NCBI GenBank assembly: GCA_017744805.1
Contig: JAGIAP010000011.1
Span: 1-37,091 of the forward strand
DNA length: 37,091 nt
Direction of reading: 5' to 3'
Source: Chitinophagaceae bacterium
GTDB lineage: Bacteria; Bacteroidota; Bacteroidia; Chitinophagales; Chitinophagaceae
Positions 17,499 through 25,386 of this stretch are shown piece by piece. How positions within the stretch are numbered: position 1 is the first letter of the stretch; each line of letters opens with the position of its first letter. The position numbers were made by a program, and so were the translations under genes. Under the pieces are notes generated by a model. It was given only the letters and a program-made list of their open reading frames with translations. It did no database searches and was not told the DNA's origin.

Positions 17499-18611
17499 AT
17501 GAAAATGAACAGAGCATGCGTACTGCATGTGACTTCACTGATGATTTGCTGTTTTGCTGCCCTGGCAGCAATTGCACAACCAGATAGAAAATTGTTCGAG
17601 GGGAAAGGGAGCTACCTGTCCATGCCCCGTAATCTTAAATCCTATGTAGCCATCAACTGCGGATTCACACCGGCACAAATAAAAACCTTCAACGATAATA
17701 TGTCCGCATTCATGGAGATCATGGGTAAAACGCCCTGCATCCATCCGCCACGGGGATACGAGGTAGGCACTTATGGAGGTATTTGTGGCGATGGGGCCTG
17801 CGATGGTAGTAAGATAATGGCTGGTACCGGTGGTTATATCATCAGGGAATGGACCACAACAAACAGTAACCCGGTGCCGGAGCGGGCTGAAGAGGGACCA
17901 AGCATCAATGTATCGTTCAACGATATAAGGCCATTGATCCAAAGAAGATCGGCTGATAAAACAGGATATTCCGAACCGAATATTGTGAATACCATTGCTG
18001 GCTGTCCCGTTTTTGAGAATGGATATGTGGTGATCACAAAGATCAAAAAGCCACTGTTCAAGTATGTGACCAATGAAACGGTCCTGCGCGGGAAGATCAA
18101 AGACGAAGAGGAAGCCATCAGGAATGCGAGAGAAACCTTTGCCAAAGGATCTGCTTATCAACAATGGTTGGCTAATAAGGAGTCTACCTTGAAGGCCGTG
18201 AAAGAAGGGATGGATATCCTGGCCCAAACCAATCCGGCTGAAGCCAAAGCGAAATGGGAAAAGGCAAAAGATGGATACGATAAAATGGAACAGGAGCTGA
18301 AAAGCCGCGAAGCAAAAGAGTTGGAAGAGAACAGGAAATACCTTTCGGCATTCGAAAAAAGATTGGTGGAGTACAAGAACCAACTGGCAGCAATGTCACC
18401 TACCGAAAAGAATGCACATTTCGTTTACAATGGCAGGAAGGTGGTGATCCCAAATCCTGAATTTTTTGATACAACCAGGAAGCCTACGGATCTCCAATTG
18501 GTGATCATCGATCTTTTCAGATATGATCTGGACAACCGTTTGACACACCAACTGATCGGGAAGATCAGGAAAGAGGTCGATTTCGCTGCCCTGGTTGCTG
18601 GTATAAAATAA
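17499..18611 (+). CDS. Hypothetical secreted protein with long charged coiled-coil region
   Basis: Signal peptide (MTSLMICCFAALAAIAQ), Cys-containing N-terminal domain, then a Lys/Glu-rich helical stretch (KWEKAKDGYDKMEQELKSREAKELEENRKYLSAFEKRL). Family not recognised. Confidence 0.8.
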   Translation: MKMNRACVLHVTSLMICCFAALAAIAQPDRKLFEGKGSYLSMPRNLKSYVAINCGFTPAQIKTFNDNMSAFMEIMGKTPCIHPPRGYEVGTYGGICGDGACDGSKIMAGTGGYIIREWTTTNSNPVPERAEEGPSINVSFNDIRPLIQRRSADKTGYSEPNIVNTIAGCPVFENGYVVITKIKKPLFKYVTNETVLRGKIKDEEEAIRNARETFAKGSAYQQWLANKESTLKAVKEGMDILAQTNPAEAKAKWEKAKDGYDKMEQELKSREAKELEENRKYLSAFEKRLVEYKNQLAAMSPTEKNAHFVYNGRKVVIPNPEFFDTTRKPTDLQLVIIDLFRYDLDNRLTHQLIGKIRKEVDFAALVAGIK

Positions 18612-18614
18612 CGT

Positions 18615-18640
18615 GAAAGCCGCCATCACTGGCGGCTTTC
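18615..18640. terminator. Bidirectional terminator hairpin between convergent genes
   Basis: gaaagccgcc-atcact-ggcggctttc, perfect 10-bp stem, followed by attattatta. Confidence 0.75.
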
Positions 18641-18664
18641 ATTATTATTAGCAGAACGTAGGGA

Positions 18665-20005
18665 CTAATTTTTGACAAAGCGGATGGTATGTTCCTGTTG
18701 TTTTCCCTTCACTTGTAACAGGTATACTCCTTTCTGTAAAGTAGCCAGTTGCAATAACAAATGCTGGCTGTTCTTTTCGATGACCGCTTGCTGCCATACT
18801 GTTCTGCCGGCAGCATCGTAGATAACAACACGGGTAGCTTCAAACGCCGGCGGTATCAGCAAAGTGGCTTGCCTGTCAACCGGGTTAGGTATCATTACGG
18901 GCGCTGAATTCCGGTCAACATACGGAACAACGATAATATTGGAATAACTGAATTTTCCATTTTTGTCCAGTTGTTTGATCCGGAAATAGTTCACGCCGGA
19001 TTGAAGTTGCGGGTAGGTGTAGGCGTAAGTTCTGCTGGTGCTGCTATTACCTGCGGCAGGTAATTCAGAAACGGGTTGGTATTGTTTTCCATCCCGGCTA
19101 TATTCCACGATGAACTTATCTGTGTCCATTTCCTGTGCAGTGGCCCAGTTGATCAGTGCCTGCTGCTCTTTTCTTTCTCCCCGAACGTATAACCAGGTTA
19201 CTGGTAGTGAGCTGCCGTAAGAGAAGCGAACAGCCATTGTAAGGCTCCAGGGAAACTCCTTGCTGCGGAGAAAGAGGGTGTGTGCACCGGTTGGAAGCCC
19301 TGTAAGATCGAGGTCTACAGCTAATTGATTGATGTCCGGGGTGCCCGTAAAGCTGATAGGACGGCCATTCCCGAATCCAGGATCCGTATCGAAAAAATAT
19401 TCCATTTTCGTCAGCGGACCAGATGCCGTGGCAACAGGGTAAGGAACCGTGCCTGTATTCTCGAACACACCAATATGGGTAAGGCTCCACTGTCCAAGAC
19501 TGTTCCTGCTTCTGACCAGCAGCCGATGGATACCATTGCTGAGACCACTGATATCGATCGGCAATGTAAGCTGGTTTTGATCGGGCGATGCAGGCAATGT
19601 CAATTTGATGCCTTTGCCATAGCCAGGATCGCTATCGATAAAATATTCCATCTCTATGATATTCGAAGCGGGCGCCGGTGCATTGGGGTAAACCGGTATC
19701 ACCACATTGTCGAACAATGCGTATGCCCTCAGGCTCCAGCCGCCATCCGCATTGCGCGTTCTGAAGTAAACTCTATGCCACGATTTGGACAAGCTACTGA
19801 GGTCCACAGTTACGGGTGTTGCAGGAATATCCCTGCCCGGGGTCACCGGAACCTGGATGCCATTCCCGAACCCGGGATCGGTATCGATGAAATATTCCAT
19901 GTACACGATATTGCCCCTGTCCACACTGACGGGATAAGGGTCCTGTGCATTAGCTACCAGGCAAAGGATCCACGTTGCCATACAAAGGCATGTAATCTTT
20001 TTCAT
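18665..20005 (-). CDS. Secreted T9SS type A sorting domain protein with three DTDPG repeats
   Basis: Signal peptide MKKITCLCMATWILCLVANAQ, three MEYF(I/F)D(T/S)DPG(F/Y)G(N/K)G units, and C-terminal VMIPNPVDRQATLLIP...VVIYDAAGRTVWQ...LQKGVYLLQVKGKQQEHTIRFVKN sorting domain. ORF track starts at 20011. Confidence 0.9.
   Translation of the reverse strand: MKKITCLCMATWILCLVANAQDPYPVSVDRGNIVYMEYFIDTDPGFGNGIQVPVTPGRDIPATPVTVDLSSLSKSWHRVYFRTRNADGGWSLRAYALFDNVVIPVYPNAPAPASNIIEMEYFIDSDPGYGKGIKLTLPASPDQNQLTLPIDISGLSNGIHRLLVRSRNSLGQWSLTHIGVFENTGTVPYPVATASGPLTKMEYFFDTDPGFGNGRPISFTGTPDINQLAVDLDLTGLPTGAHTLFLRSKEFPWSLTMAVRFSYGSSLPVTWLYVRGERKEQQALINWATAQEMDTDKFIVEYSRDGKQYQPVSELPAAGNSSTSRTYAYTYPQLQSGVNYFRIKQLDKNGKFSYSNIIVVPYVDRNSAPVMIPNPVDRQATLLIPPAFEATRVVIYDAAGRTVWQQAVIEKNSQHLLLQLATLQKGVYLLQVKGKQQEHTIRFVKN
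19190..19900 (-). repeat. Three tandem ~82-aa protein repeat units
   Basis: The MEYF codons lie at 19900, 19651 and 19405 (minus strand), giving periods of 249 and 246 nt. Confidence 0.85.
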
Positions 20006-20028
20006 GATCATCTGTTTAGGTAAATGGA

Positions 20029-21027
20029 TCAGTTGTTGGATCTGGTACTAACGGTAATGCTCATGCTGGAGGATGTAGAAGGTACTGAAGTGGGAACAGT
20101 CAGTTCATAGATGGAAGGGATGGGGGGGATGCCACTCAACCTGTAAGGGTCAGGGGAGCCGAATGCTCCGCAATCCGGCGTGATGCCGTTGATGGTCTCG
20201 CCCATGCCTTTGGCCGGTGAAGCAGTGGCCAGCATGAATTTGCCATCTTTGGAGGTGCCTCCCACAAAAATGGAAGCAGCCGGTGCTGAATTGACATTCC
20301 CGTTTCCTGCAGGAAGGCTGTTAGTGGTGGATATATTGTTTTTAACGGTGCTGCTGGTTTGCGTCAATACGCTGCTGTAAAAGATATTGTTGCTGATATA
20401 CGCATTGCTGATAGTTACTCCGGTATTGTAGAAAGTATTGTTCCTTACAAGGATGTTAGAGCCCGCTGTGTGGTTGAATCCGATGGCTTCAAAGATACAG
20501 TTGGTCACTTGCAGGTTTTCGGTTGGATAAGTAGCTAAATTAAATCCATTCATCTGACATTTGTTGATCACCATATTCGACATGATCTTGCCTGAAGTCC
20601 ATTGGCTCACTGAGAGATAACATCTTTCAAAGCGAATATTGTCTGTGCCTCCATGTAGATAAGCGGTTACGGTCAGTCCCATGAAAACGGAACCAGTTGC
20701 CAATGAGTCGATATATATGGTGGCTGTTACTGTATTGGGATTGGCCTGTAACCCTGCATTGCCGTTTGTACCGGACAACAGGTAACCCGGTCCGATCATC
20801 ACCAGCTTTTTATATAAGTTGAAACCCGGATAGGCAGTGGCGCTGGGCTCGATGTAAAGCGTGTCCCCGGCAAGTACCAGAGCGCTGTTACAGGCAGCAT
20901 CCAATTGTGAGAAATCTGCAGAGGTTCCTGCGTTGTTGTTCACCCTCCATATCTTGGCCTGAGCAAACGAAGTAATTGATAAAAGCGCTGCAATGCACAC
21001 GCACCTTAAAGTAGACTTGCCTTTCAT
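20029..21027 (-). CDS. Secreted right-handed parallel beta-helix-like protein
   Basis: Signal peptide (MKGKSTLRCVCIAALLSITSFAQA). Asn-rich rungs such as NLQVTNCIFEAIGFNHTAGSNILVRNNTFYNTGVTISNAYISNNIFYSSVL. The ORF track begins at 21051; ATG 21027 fits the signal peptide. Confidence 0.75.
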   Translation of the reverse strand: MKGKSTLRCVCIAALLSITSFAQAKIWRVNNNAGTSADFSQLDAACNSALVLAGDTLYIEPSATAYPGFNLYKKLVMIGPGYLLSGTNGNAGLQANPNTVTATIYIDSLATGSVFMGLTVTAYLHGGTDNIRFERCYLSVSQWTSGKIMSNMVINKCQMNGFNLATYPTENLQVTNCIFEAIGFNHTAGSNILVRNNTFYNTGVTISNAYISNNIFYSSVLTQTSSTVKNNISTTNSLPAGNGNVNSAPAASIFVGGTSKDGKFMLATASPAKGMGETINGITPDCGAFGSPDPYRLSGIPPIPSIYELTVPTSVPSTSSSMSITVSTRSNN

Positions 21028-21048
21028 GACTAACGGTTTTTTGAAAGG

Positions 21049-21056
21049 CAAAACTA
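21049..21056 (-). promoter_or_regulatory. -7 element TAGTTTTG for the beta-helix/T9SS gene pair
   Basis: Exact TAnnTTTG on the minus strand inside dyad CAAAAC-taga-GTTTTG (21049-21064), ~22 nt upstream of ATG 21027. Confidence 0.45.
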
Positions 21057-21154
21057 GAGTTTTGAAAAACAGTGAAATAATGGAAACTGCTTATCCGCAG
21101 GATTCGTACTCCGGTACGCTAATTTTTCCGGTTCAACCTCAATTCAGGCAGGTA

Positions 21155-21532
21155 TTAACCCTGGGGTTCCTGGCTGGCCTTCTTTTGTGCCTCTAACAAT
21201 GGGCGTGGGTCGAATACCACTTTGAGATGACTGATCTTTCCATTTTTCACCTGGTACCATCCACAGCAAAAGATCGTTTCATCTTCAATCAGCAGATCAT
21301 ATAATACGCAAACATCATTGCCTTCCACAAATATGCGACGGACATTGTATTCCAGTTGCATCTTTTCCATATCTGTAAAATAGCTCTCTGCTCCGTCTCT
21401 CGAGCCAAGCACTCCTTCAAACTTCATATCCGGATTGGCATAATTCCTTGCCTCTTTGTAGTCATGGTCGTTCAACGCCTGAAGCAATCCCAACACTACT
21501 TCTTTCGGATTAGGTATAGTTGTGGTTTCCAT
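21155..21532 (-). CDS. Nuclear transport factor 2 (SnoaL-like) family protein
   Basis: VVLGLLQALNDHDYKEARNYANPDMKFEGVLGSRDGAESYFTDMEKMQLEYNVRRIFVEGNDVCVLYDLLIEDETIFCCGWYQVKNGKISHLKVVFDPRPLL shows the NTF2-like pattern. Confidence 0.85.
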   Translation of the reverse strand: METTTIPNPKEVVLGLLQALNDHDYKEARNYANPDMKFEGVLGSRDGAESYFTDMEKMQLEYNVRRIFVEGNDVCVLYDLLIEDETIFCCGWYQVKNGKISHLKVVFDPRPLLEAQKKASQEPQG

Positions 21533-21611
21533 AACTGCTTTTACAGATCATGGAAAAAAATTATGCCAGGAGGAGCTGAAACTCAATCCCCACCCGGTAT
21601 TGGGAAAACAA

Positions 21612-21632
21612 ATCCCCGCATTGAGCGGGGAT
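21612..21632 (-). terminator. Terminator hairpin for the SGNH gene
   Basis: atccccgc-attga-gcggggat, 8-bp stem just downstream of the minus-strand stop. The minus strand continues ttgttttccc. Confidence 0.65.
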
Positions 21633-21637
21633 CTTGT

Positions 21638-22300
21638 CTAGTCTTTTATGAGATGGGGTTGTATCAGCGGTTGCCAGATCTTATACCCTTTGCTGTTCAT
21701 ATGGAGATTGTCTTCCAGGAAGAGATCGGTCTTGATACTGCCGTCCTTATTGCACATAGCGGAGAAGACATCGATATAGGTGGCTTTCTTTTGTTTTTTG
21801 AGGAACTTCCTGATGCGTTTGTTGCCATCCTTCATGGCATCGAGGAATTTTTCCCTGCGTGGACTGGGCTTCATAGATATATAAGCGATGGGAACTCCGG
21901 GCATCTTGCTGCGGATCAGCAGAAAGAGCTCTTTGAATTTATTAGCAATATATTCACCTTTCACATCAGCACCCAGATCATTCTCTCCGCAGTAGATCAC
22001 GATCTGTCTGGGATTGTATTTGAAGATCACATCGTCTGCATATTGTATCACATGCGGAATGCCTGATCCTCCAAATCCCCTGTTGATAATAGTATATCCC
22101 GGGAAATAATCTTTTACATCTTTCCACATCCTGAATGAACTACTACCTACAAATAAAATCGGACTAGTGGGCGGGGCAGATAAAGAATCATCCTTTCTGA
22201 ATTTCTGGATCTCGTTGATAAAGGGCTGTGCAAAGCTCTGGGCCGCTACTACCAGCAGCAGACAAGTGAGCAAAAGGAAAGAACGGATTTTTTTCATCAT
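21638..22300 (-). CDS. SGNH/GDSL-type esterase
   Basis: Signal peptide; SPILFVGSSSFRMWKDVKDYFPGYTIINRGFGGSGIPHVIQY (block I and II); YCGENDLGADV (block III, GEND); DNLHMNSKGYKIW (DxxH). Confidence 0.95.
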   Translation of the reverse strand: MMKKIRSFLLLTCLLLVVAAQSFAQPFINEIQKFRKDDSLSAPPTSPILFVGSSSFRMWKDVKDYFPGYTIINRGFGGSGIPHVIQYADDVIFKYNPRQIVIYCGENDLGADVKGEYIANKFKELFLLIRSKMPGVPIAYISMKPSPRREKFLDAMKDGNKRIRKFLKKQKKATYIDVFSAMCNKDGSIKTDLFLEDNLHMNSKGYKIWQPLIQPHLIKD

Positions 22301-22366
22301 TGCATAAATATATCAAAGAGAAACAAGATCACGGAATTATATTAAAAGATGATAAAATAGTACTAT

Positions 22367-22395
22367 TCAAAAGTATCATTAAACTATACTTTTGA
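22367..22395. promoter_or_regulatory. Symmetric divergent promoter/operator between SGNH and GH26
   Basis: Perfect dyad tcaaaagtat-cattaaact-atacttttga. Each arm carries TACTTTTG (TAnnTTTG), one per strand and pointing outward. A separate 12-bp palindrome AATAGTACTATT abuts at 22356-22367. Confidence 0.55.
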
Positions 22396-22415
22396 TATGC
22401 CATAAACTCACTGCC

Positions 22416-23540
22416 ATGTTCCGAGCTTTGACGATTGCCATTTGCATGATCTTCCATAGTGCGCTCCTATATGCACAACTGCCTTCCGACCCACAGGCAA
22501 CGGACGCTGCCAGGCATCTGTATACAAAACTTCAATCCATCAGCAAGCAATATACCATCTTTGGTCATCAGGATGCGCTGGCCTACGGCGTAGGCTGGAA
22601 GGGAGTGAACGGAAGGGCTGATGTGAAGTCGGTGGTGAACGACTATCCCGGTGTTTACGGATGGGATATCGCACACCTGGAGCTGGATTCTGCCAGAGAT
22701 ATCGATGGTGTTCCCTTCGCCGATACCAAACGATTCATCCGTGAAGGCTACGAGCGCGGTGGTATCATCACCATCAGTTGGCATGCCCGGAACCCGCTGT
22801 CCGCGGGCTCTGCATGGGATACCACACCTGGTACCGTCAAAGCTATCTTGCCCGGCGGAGTGAAGCATGAACTGTACATATCCTGGCTGGATAAAGTAGC
22901 GGTATTCATGAACGACCTGAAAGACAGCAAAGGTGCGCTCATCCCCATTCTTTTCCGTCCATTCCACGAGCTCACAGGAAACTGGTTCTGGTGGTGTCAG
23001 AATGTAACCACAAAAGACGAGTTCAAAGAGCTTTGGAAGTTCACTGTGCATTATCTCCGTGATAAAAAACAATTACACCATTTACTTTACGTATACAACA
23101 CTGCAGGCTTCGTAACGGAAGCAGAATTCATGGAGCAATATCCCGGTGATGATGTTACCGATCTTATCAGTTTCGATAATTATCAGTACAAAACAGATCC
23201 TCAAAGCAGGGAGCAGTTCATTTCGCATATGCGAACCATGAGTGAGACCATCTGCCGGATCGCTTCGGAAAAGGGGAAGATCGCCGCCATTGCCGAGACG
23301 GGACTGGAAGCGATCCCCGATCCCAAATGGTGGACAGGCGTGGTGTGGCCAATCGTAAAAGACCTCTCTATCGCCTATGTGCTGGTATGGCGCAATCATG
23401 GATATAGTGAGCATGCCAAAAAAATGCATTATTATGCACCCTACCCAAAACAGGTATCCGCTGCGGACTTCAAAAGATTTTACAGGAATCCGCGGATACT
23501 TTTCGAAAAGGAACTGAAACACAAACTGCAACGCCCTTAA
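22416..23540 (+). CDS. Glycoside hydrolase family 26 beta-mannanase
   Basis: YTIFGHQDALAYGVGWKG, IITISWHARNP, ILFRPFHELTGNWFWWCQ (acid/base Glu), IAAIAETGLE (nucleophile region). Signal peptide MFRALTIAICMIFHSALLYAQ from ATG 22416 (ORF track begins at TTG 22392). Confidence 0.93.
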   Translation: MFRALTIAICMIFHSALLYAQLPSDPQATDAARHLYTKLQSISKQYTIFGHQDALAYGVGWKGVNGRADVKSVVNDYPGVYGWDIAHLELDSARDIDGVPFADTKRFIREGYERGGIITISWHARNPLSAGSAWDTTPGTVKAILPGGVKHELYISWLDKVAVFMNDLKDSKGALIPILFRPFHELTGNWFWWCQNVTTKDEFKELWKFTVHYLRDKKQLHHLLYVYNTAGFVTEAEFMEQYPGDDVTDLISFDNYQYKTDPQSREQFISHMRTMSETICRIASEKGKIAAIAETGLEAIPDPKWWTGVVWPIVKDLSIAYVLVWRNHGYSEHAKKMHYYAPYPKQVSAADFKRFYRNPRILFEKELKHKLQRP

Positions 23541-23548
23541 CCTGAACA

Positions 23549-25375
23549 ATGAAACTGCAATTGGTAGATATCAGCATCGTAGTATGCTACCTGGTAATGA
23601 TGGTGCTCATCGGATGGTTCCTGCGCAAGAAAGCCAGGCAGAACAAAGAGAGCTATCTCCTGGGAGGGAAGAAACTTCCCTGGTATATGCTTGGCCTCAG
23701 CGATGCATCAGATATGTTCGATATCAGTGGCACCATGTGGATGGTGGCCCTCTGTTTCGTGTACGGATTGAAAAGTATCTGGATACCCTGGCTCTGGCCT
23801 GTATTCAACCAGGTGTTCAATATGATGTACCTGGCCAAATGGCTGCGACGCTCCAACGCCAATACCGGCGCAGAATGGCTGGCTACCCGGTTTGGCCTGG
23901 AAGGCAAAGGGATAAGATCCTCGCATATCATTGTAGTGGCATTTGCCCTGATCGGCTGCCTCGGCTTCCTCGCTTACGGATTTGTAGGACTGGGAAAGTT
24001 CATGGAAATATTCGTGCCCTGGGAAGTGGTTGCTCCTTATATCCCTTTCCATGTATCCCCGGAATATGTACCGCATTTTTATGGGATCGTTTTTACACTT
24101 TTCGCGATGTTCTACTCCATTCTCGGCGGTATGCATAGTATCGTATTAGGGGATATGATCAAATATATCATTCTCGGAACAGGATGTATAGCGGTGGGTA
24201 TTATTGCGGTTACTCATCTGCGTGGTAATACACTCCATGTGCCGGCAGGTTGGGATAGCCCGTTCTTCGGAAAAGACCTGGGGCTCAACTGGAAGGGGAT
24301 TGTGGACGATGCCAGCAAGAAGATCCAGGATGACGGTTTCGGCCTGTTTTCCATTTTTTTCATGATGATGCTTTTCAAAGGCGTGCTGGCTAGCCTTGCG
24401 GGGCCGGCACCCAACTACGATATGCAGAAAGTGCTCAGCACCCGGTCGCCGAAAGAAGCGTCGAAGATGACAGGCTTCGTGTCCATTATTCTTTTACCTG
24501 TTCGATATACGCTGATCATCGGCCTCACTGTATTGGCCCTGCTCTATTACCAGCAACTGAACCTTTCCGACGGTGCGGGTGGTACAGACTTTGAAAGGAT
24601 CCTGCCCGGGGCCATCAATAATTTCCTTCCCGTCGGAATCATGGGCATCATGCTTACGGGTTTGCTCGGTGCTTTCATGGGCACCTTTTCGGGCACACTG
24701 AATGCAGCACAGGCCTATATCGTGAATGATATCTATCTCAAATACGTGAACCCGAACGCGGGCACCCGAAAGGTGATCATCATGAACTATTTCGTGGGGG
24801 TGGTAGTGGTCACTATCGGTGTGGTACTCGGTTTCTTTGCGAAGGATGTGAACAGCATCCTGCAATGGATCGTGAGCGCACTCTATGGTGGATACATCGC
24901 CGCCAATATGCTGAAATGGTACTGGTGGCGTTTCAATGCCCATGGATTTTTCTGGGGCATGATCAGCGGCATCGTAGCGGCATTGATCTTCCCGATGGTG
25001 TTCACCGGGCTCAGCCTCTACAACTGGCCATTGCTCTTCCTGATCTCCCTGGCGGGCTGTATCATCGGTACTTACACGGCGCCTCCCACTGATCTTGAAG
25101 TCTTGAAATCTTTTTATCGAACCGTGAAGCCCTGGGGCTTCTGGGGCTGGGTACATAGCCGTGTAGTGGCCGAGGATCCCGGCTTTCAGCCCAATAAAAG
25201 ATTCAAGCTCGATATGTTCAACGTGGTGTTGGGCATCATCGCGCAATGCTGCCTCACCATTCTCCCCATGTATATCGTGCTTTGGATGGAATTGCCTTTG
25301 CTGGTCACCATCGCTATATTGCTGGTGATCGCATTCATATTGAAGCGCACCTGGTGGGATAAACTGGAAGACTAA
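23549..25375 (+). CDS. Sodium:solute symporter (SSS) family sugar transporter
   Basis: Polytopic protein; GWFLRKKARQNKESYLLGGKKLPWYMLGLSDASDMFDISGTMWM, FYSILGGMHSIVLGDMIKYIIL, GPAPNYDMQKVLSTRSPKEASKM. Confidence 0.93.
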   Translation: MKLQLVDISIVVCYLVMMVLIGWFLRKKARQNKESYLLGGKKLPWYMLGLSDASDMFDISGTMWMVALCFVYGLKSIWIPWLWPVFNQVFNMMYLAKWLRRSNANTGAEWLATRFGLEGKGIRSSHIIVVAFALIGCLGFLAYGFVGLGKFMEIFVPWEVVAPYIPFHVSPEYVPHFYGIVFTLFAMFYSILGGMHSIVLGDMIKYIILGTGCIAVGIIAVTHLRGNTLHVPAGWDSPFFGKDLGLNWKGIVDDASKKIQDDGFGLFSIFFMMMLFKGVLASLAGPAPNYDMQKVLSTRSPKEASKMTGFVSIILLPVRYTLIIGLTVLALLYYQQLNLSDGAGGTDFERILPGAINNFLPVGIMGIMLTGLLGAFMGTFSGTLNAAQAYIVNDIYLKYVNPNAGTRKVIIMNYFVGVVVVTIGVVLGFFAKDVNSILQWIVSALYGGYIAANMLKWYWWRFNAHGFFWGMISGIVAALIFPMVFTGLSLYNWPLLFLISLAGCIIGTYTAPPTDLEVLKSFYRTVKPWGFWGWVHSRVVAEDPGFQPNKRFKLDMFNVVLGIIAQCCLTILPMYIVLWMELPLLVTIAILLVIAFILKRTWWDKLED

Positions 25376-25386
25376 ACGACAATACC

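Noticed and set aside
17535-18383. 282-aa minus-strand ORF
   Set aside because: Antisense to the secreted protein at 17499, which has a credible signal peptide and start. The antisense product is Phe/Cys-rich without motifs.
21105-21118. cgtac-tccg-gtacg inverted repeat upstream of the beta-helix gene
   Set aside because: Only a 5-bp stem with no U-tract in the relevant direction; could easily occur by chance.
24494-25246. 250-aa minus-strand ORF, His/Asp-rich
   Set aside because: Antisense to the SSS symporter gene; low-plausibility composition.
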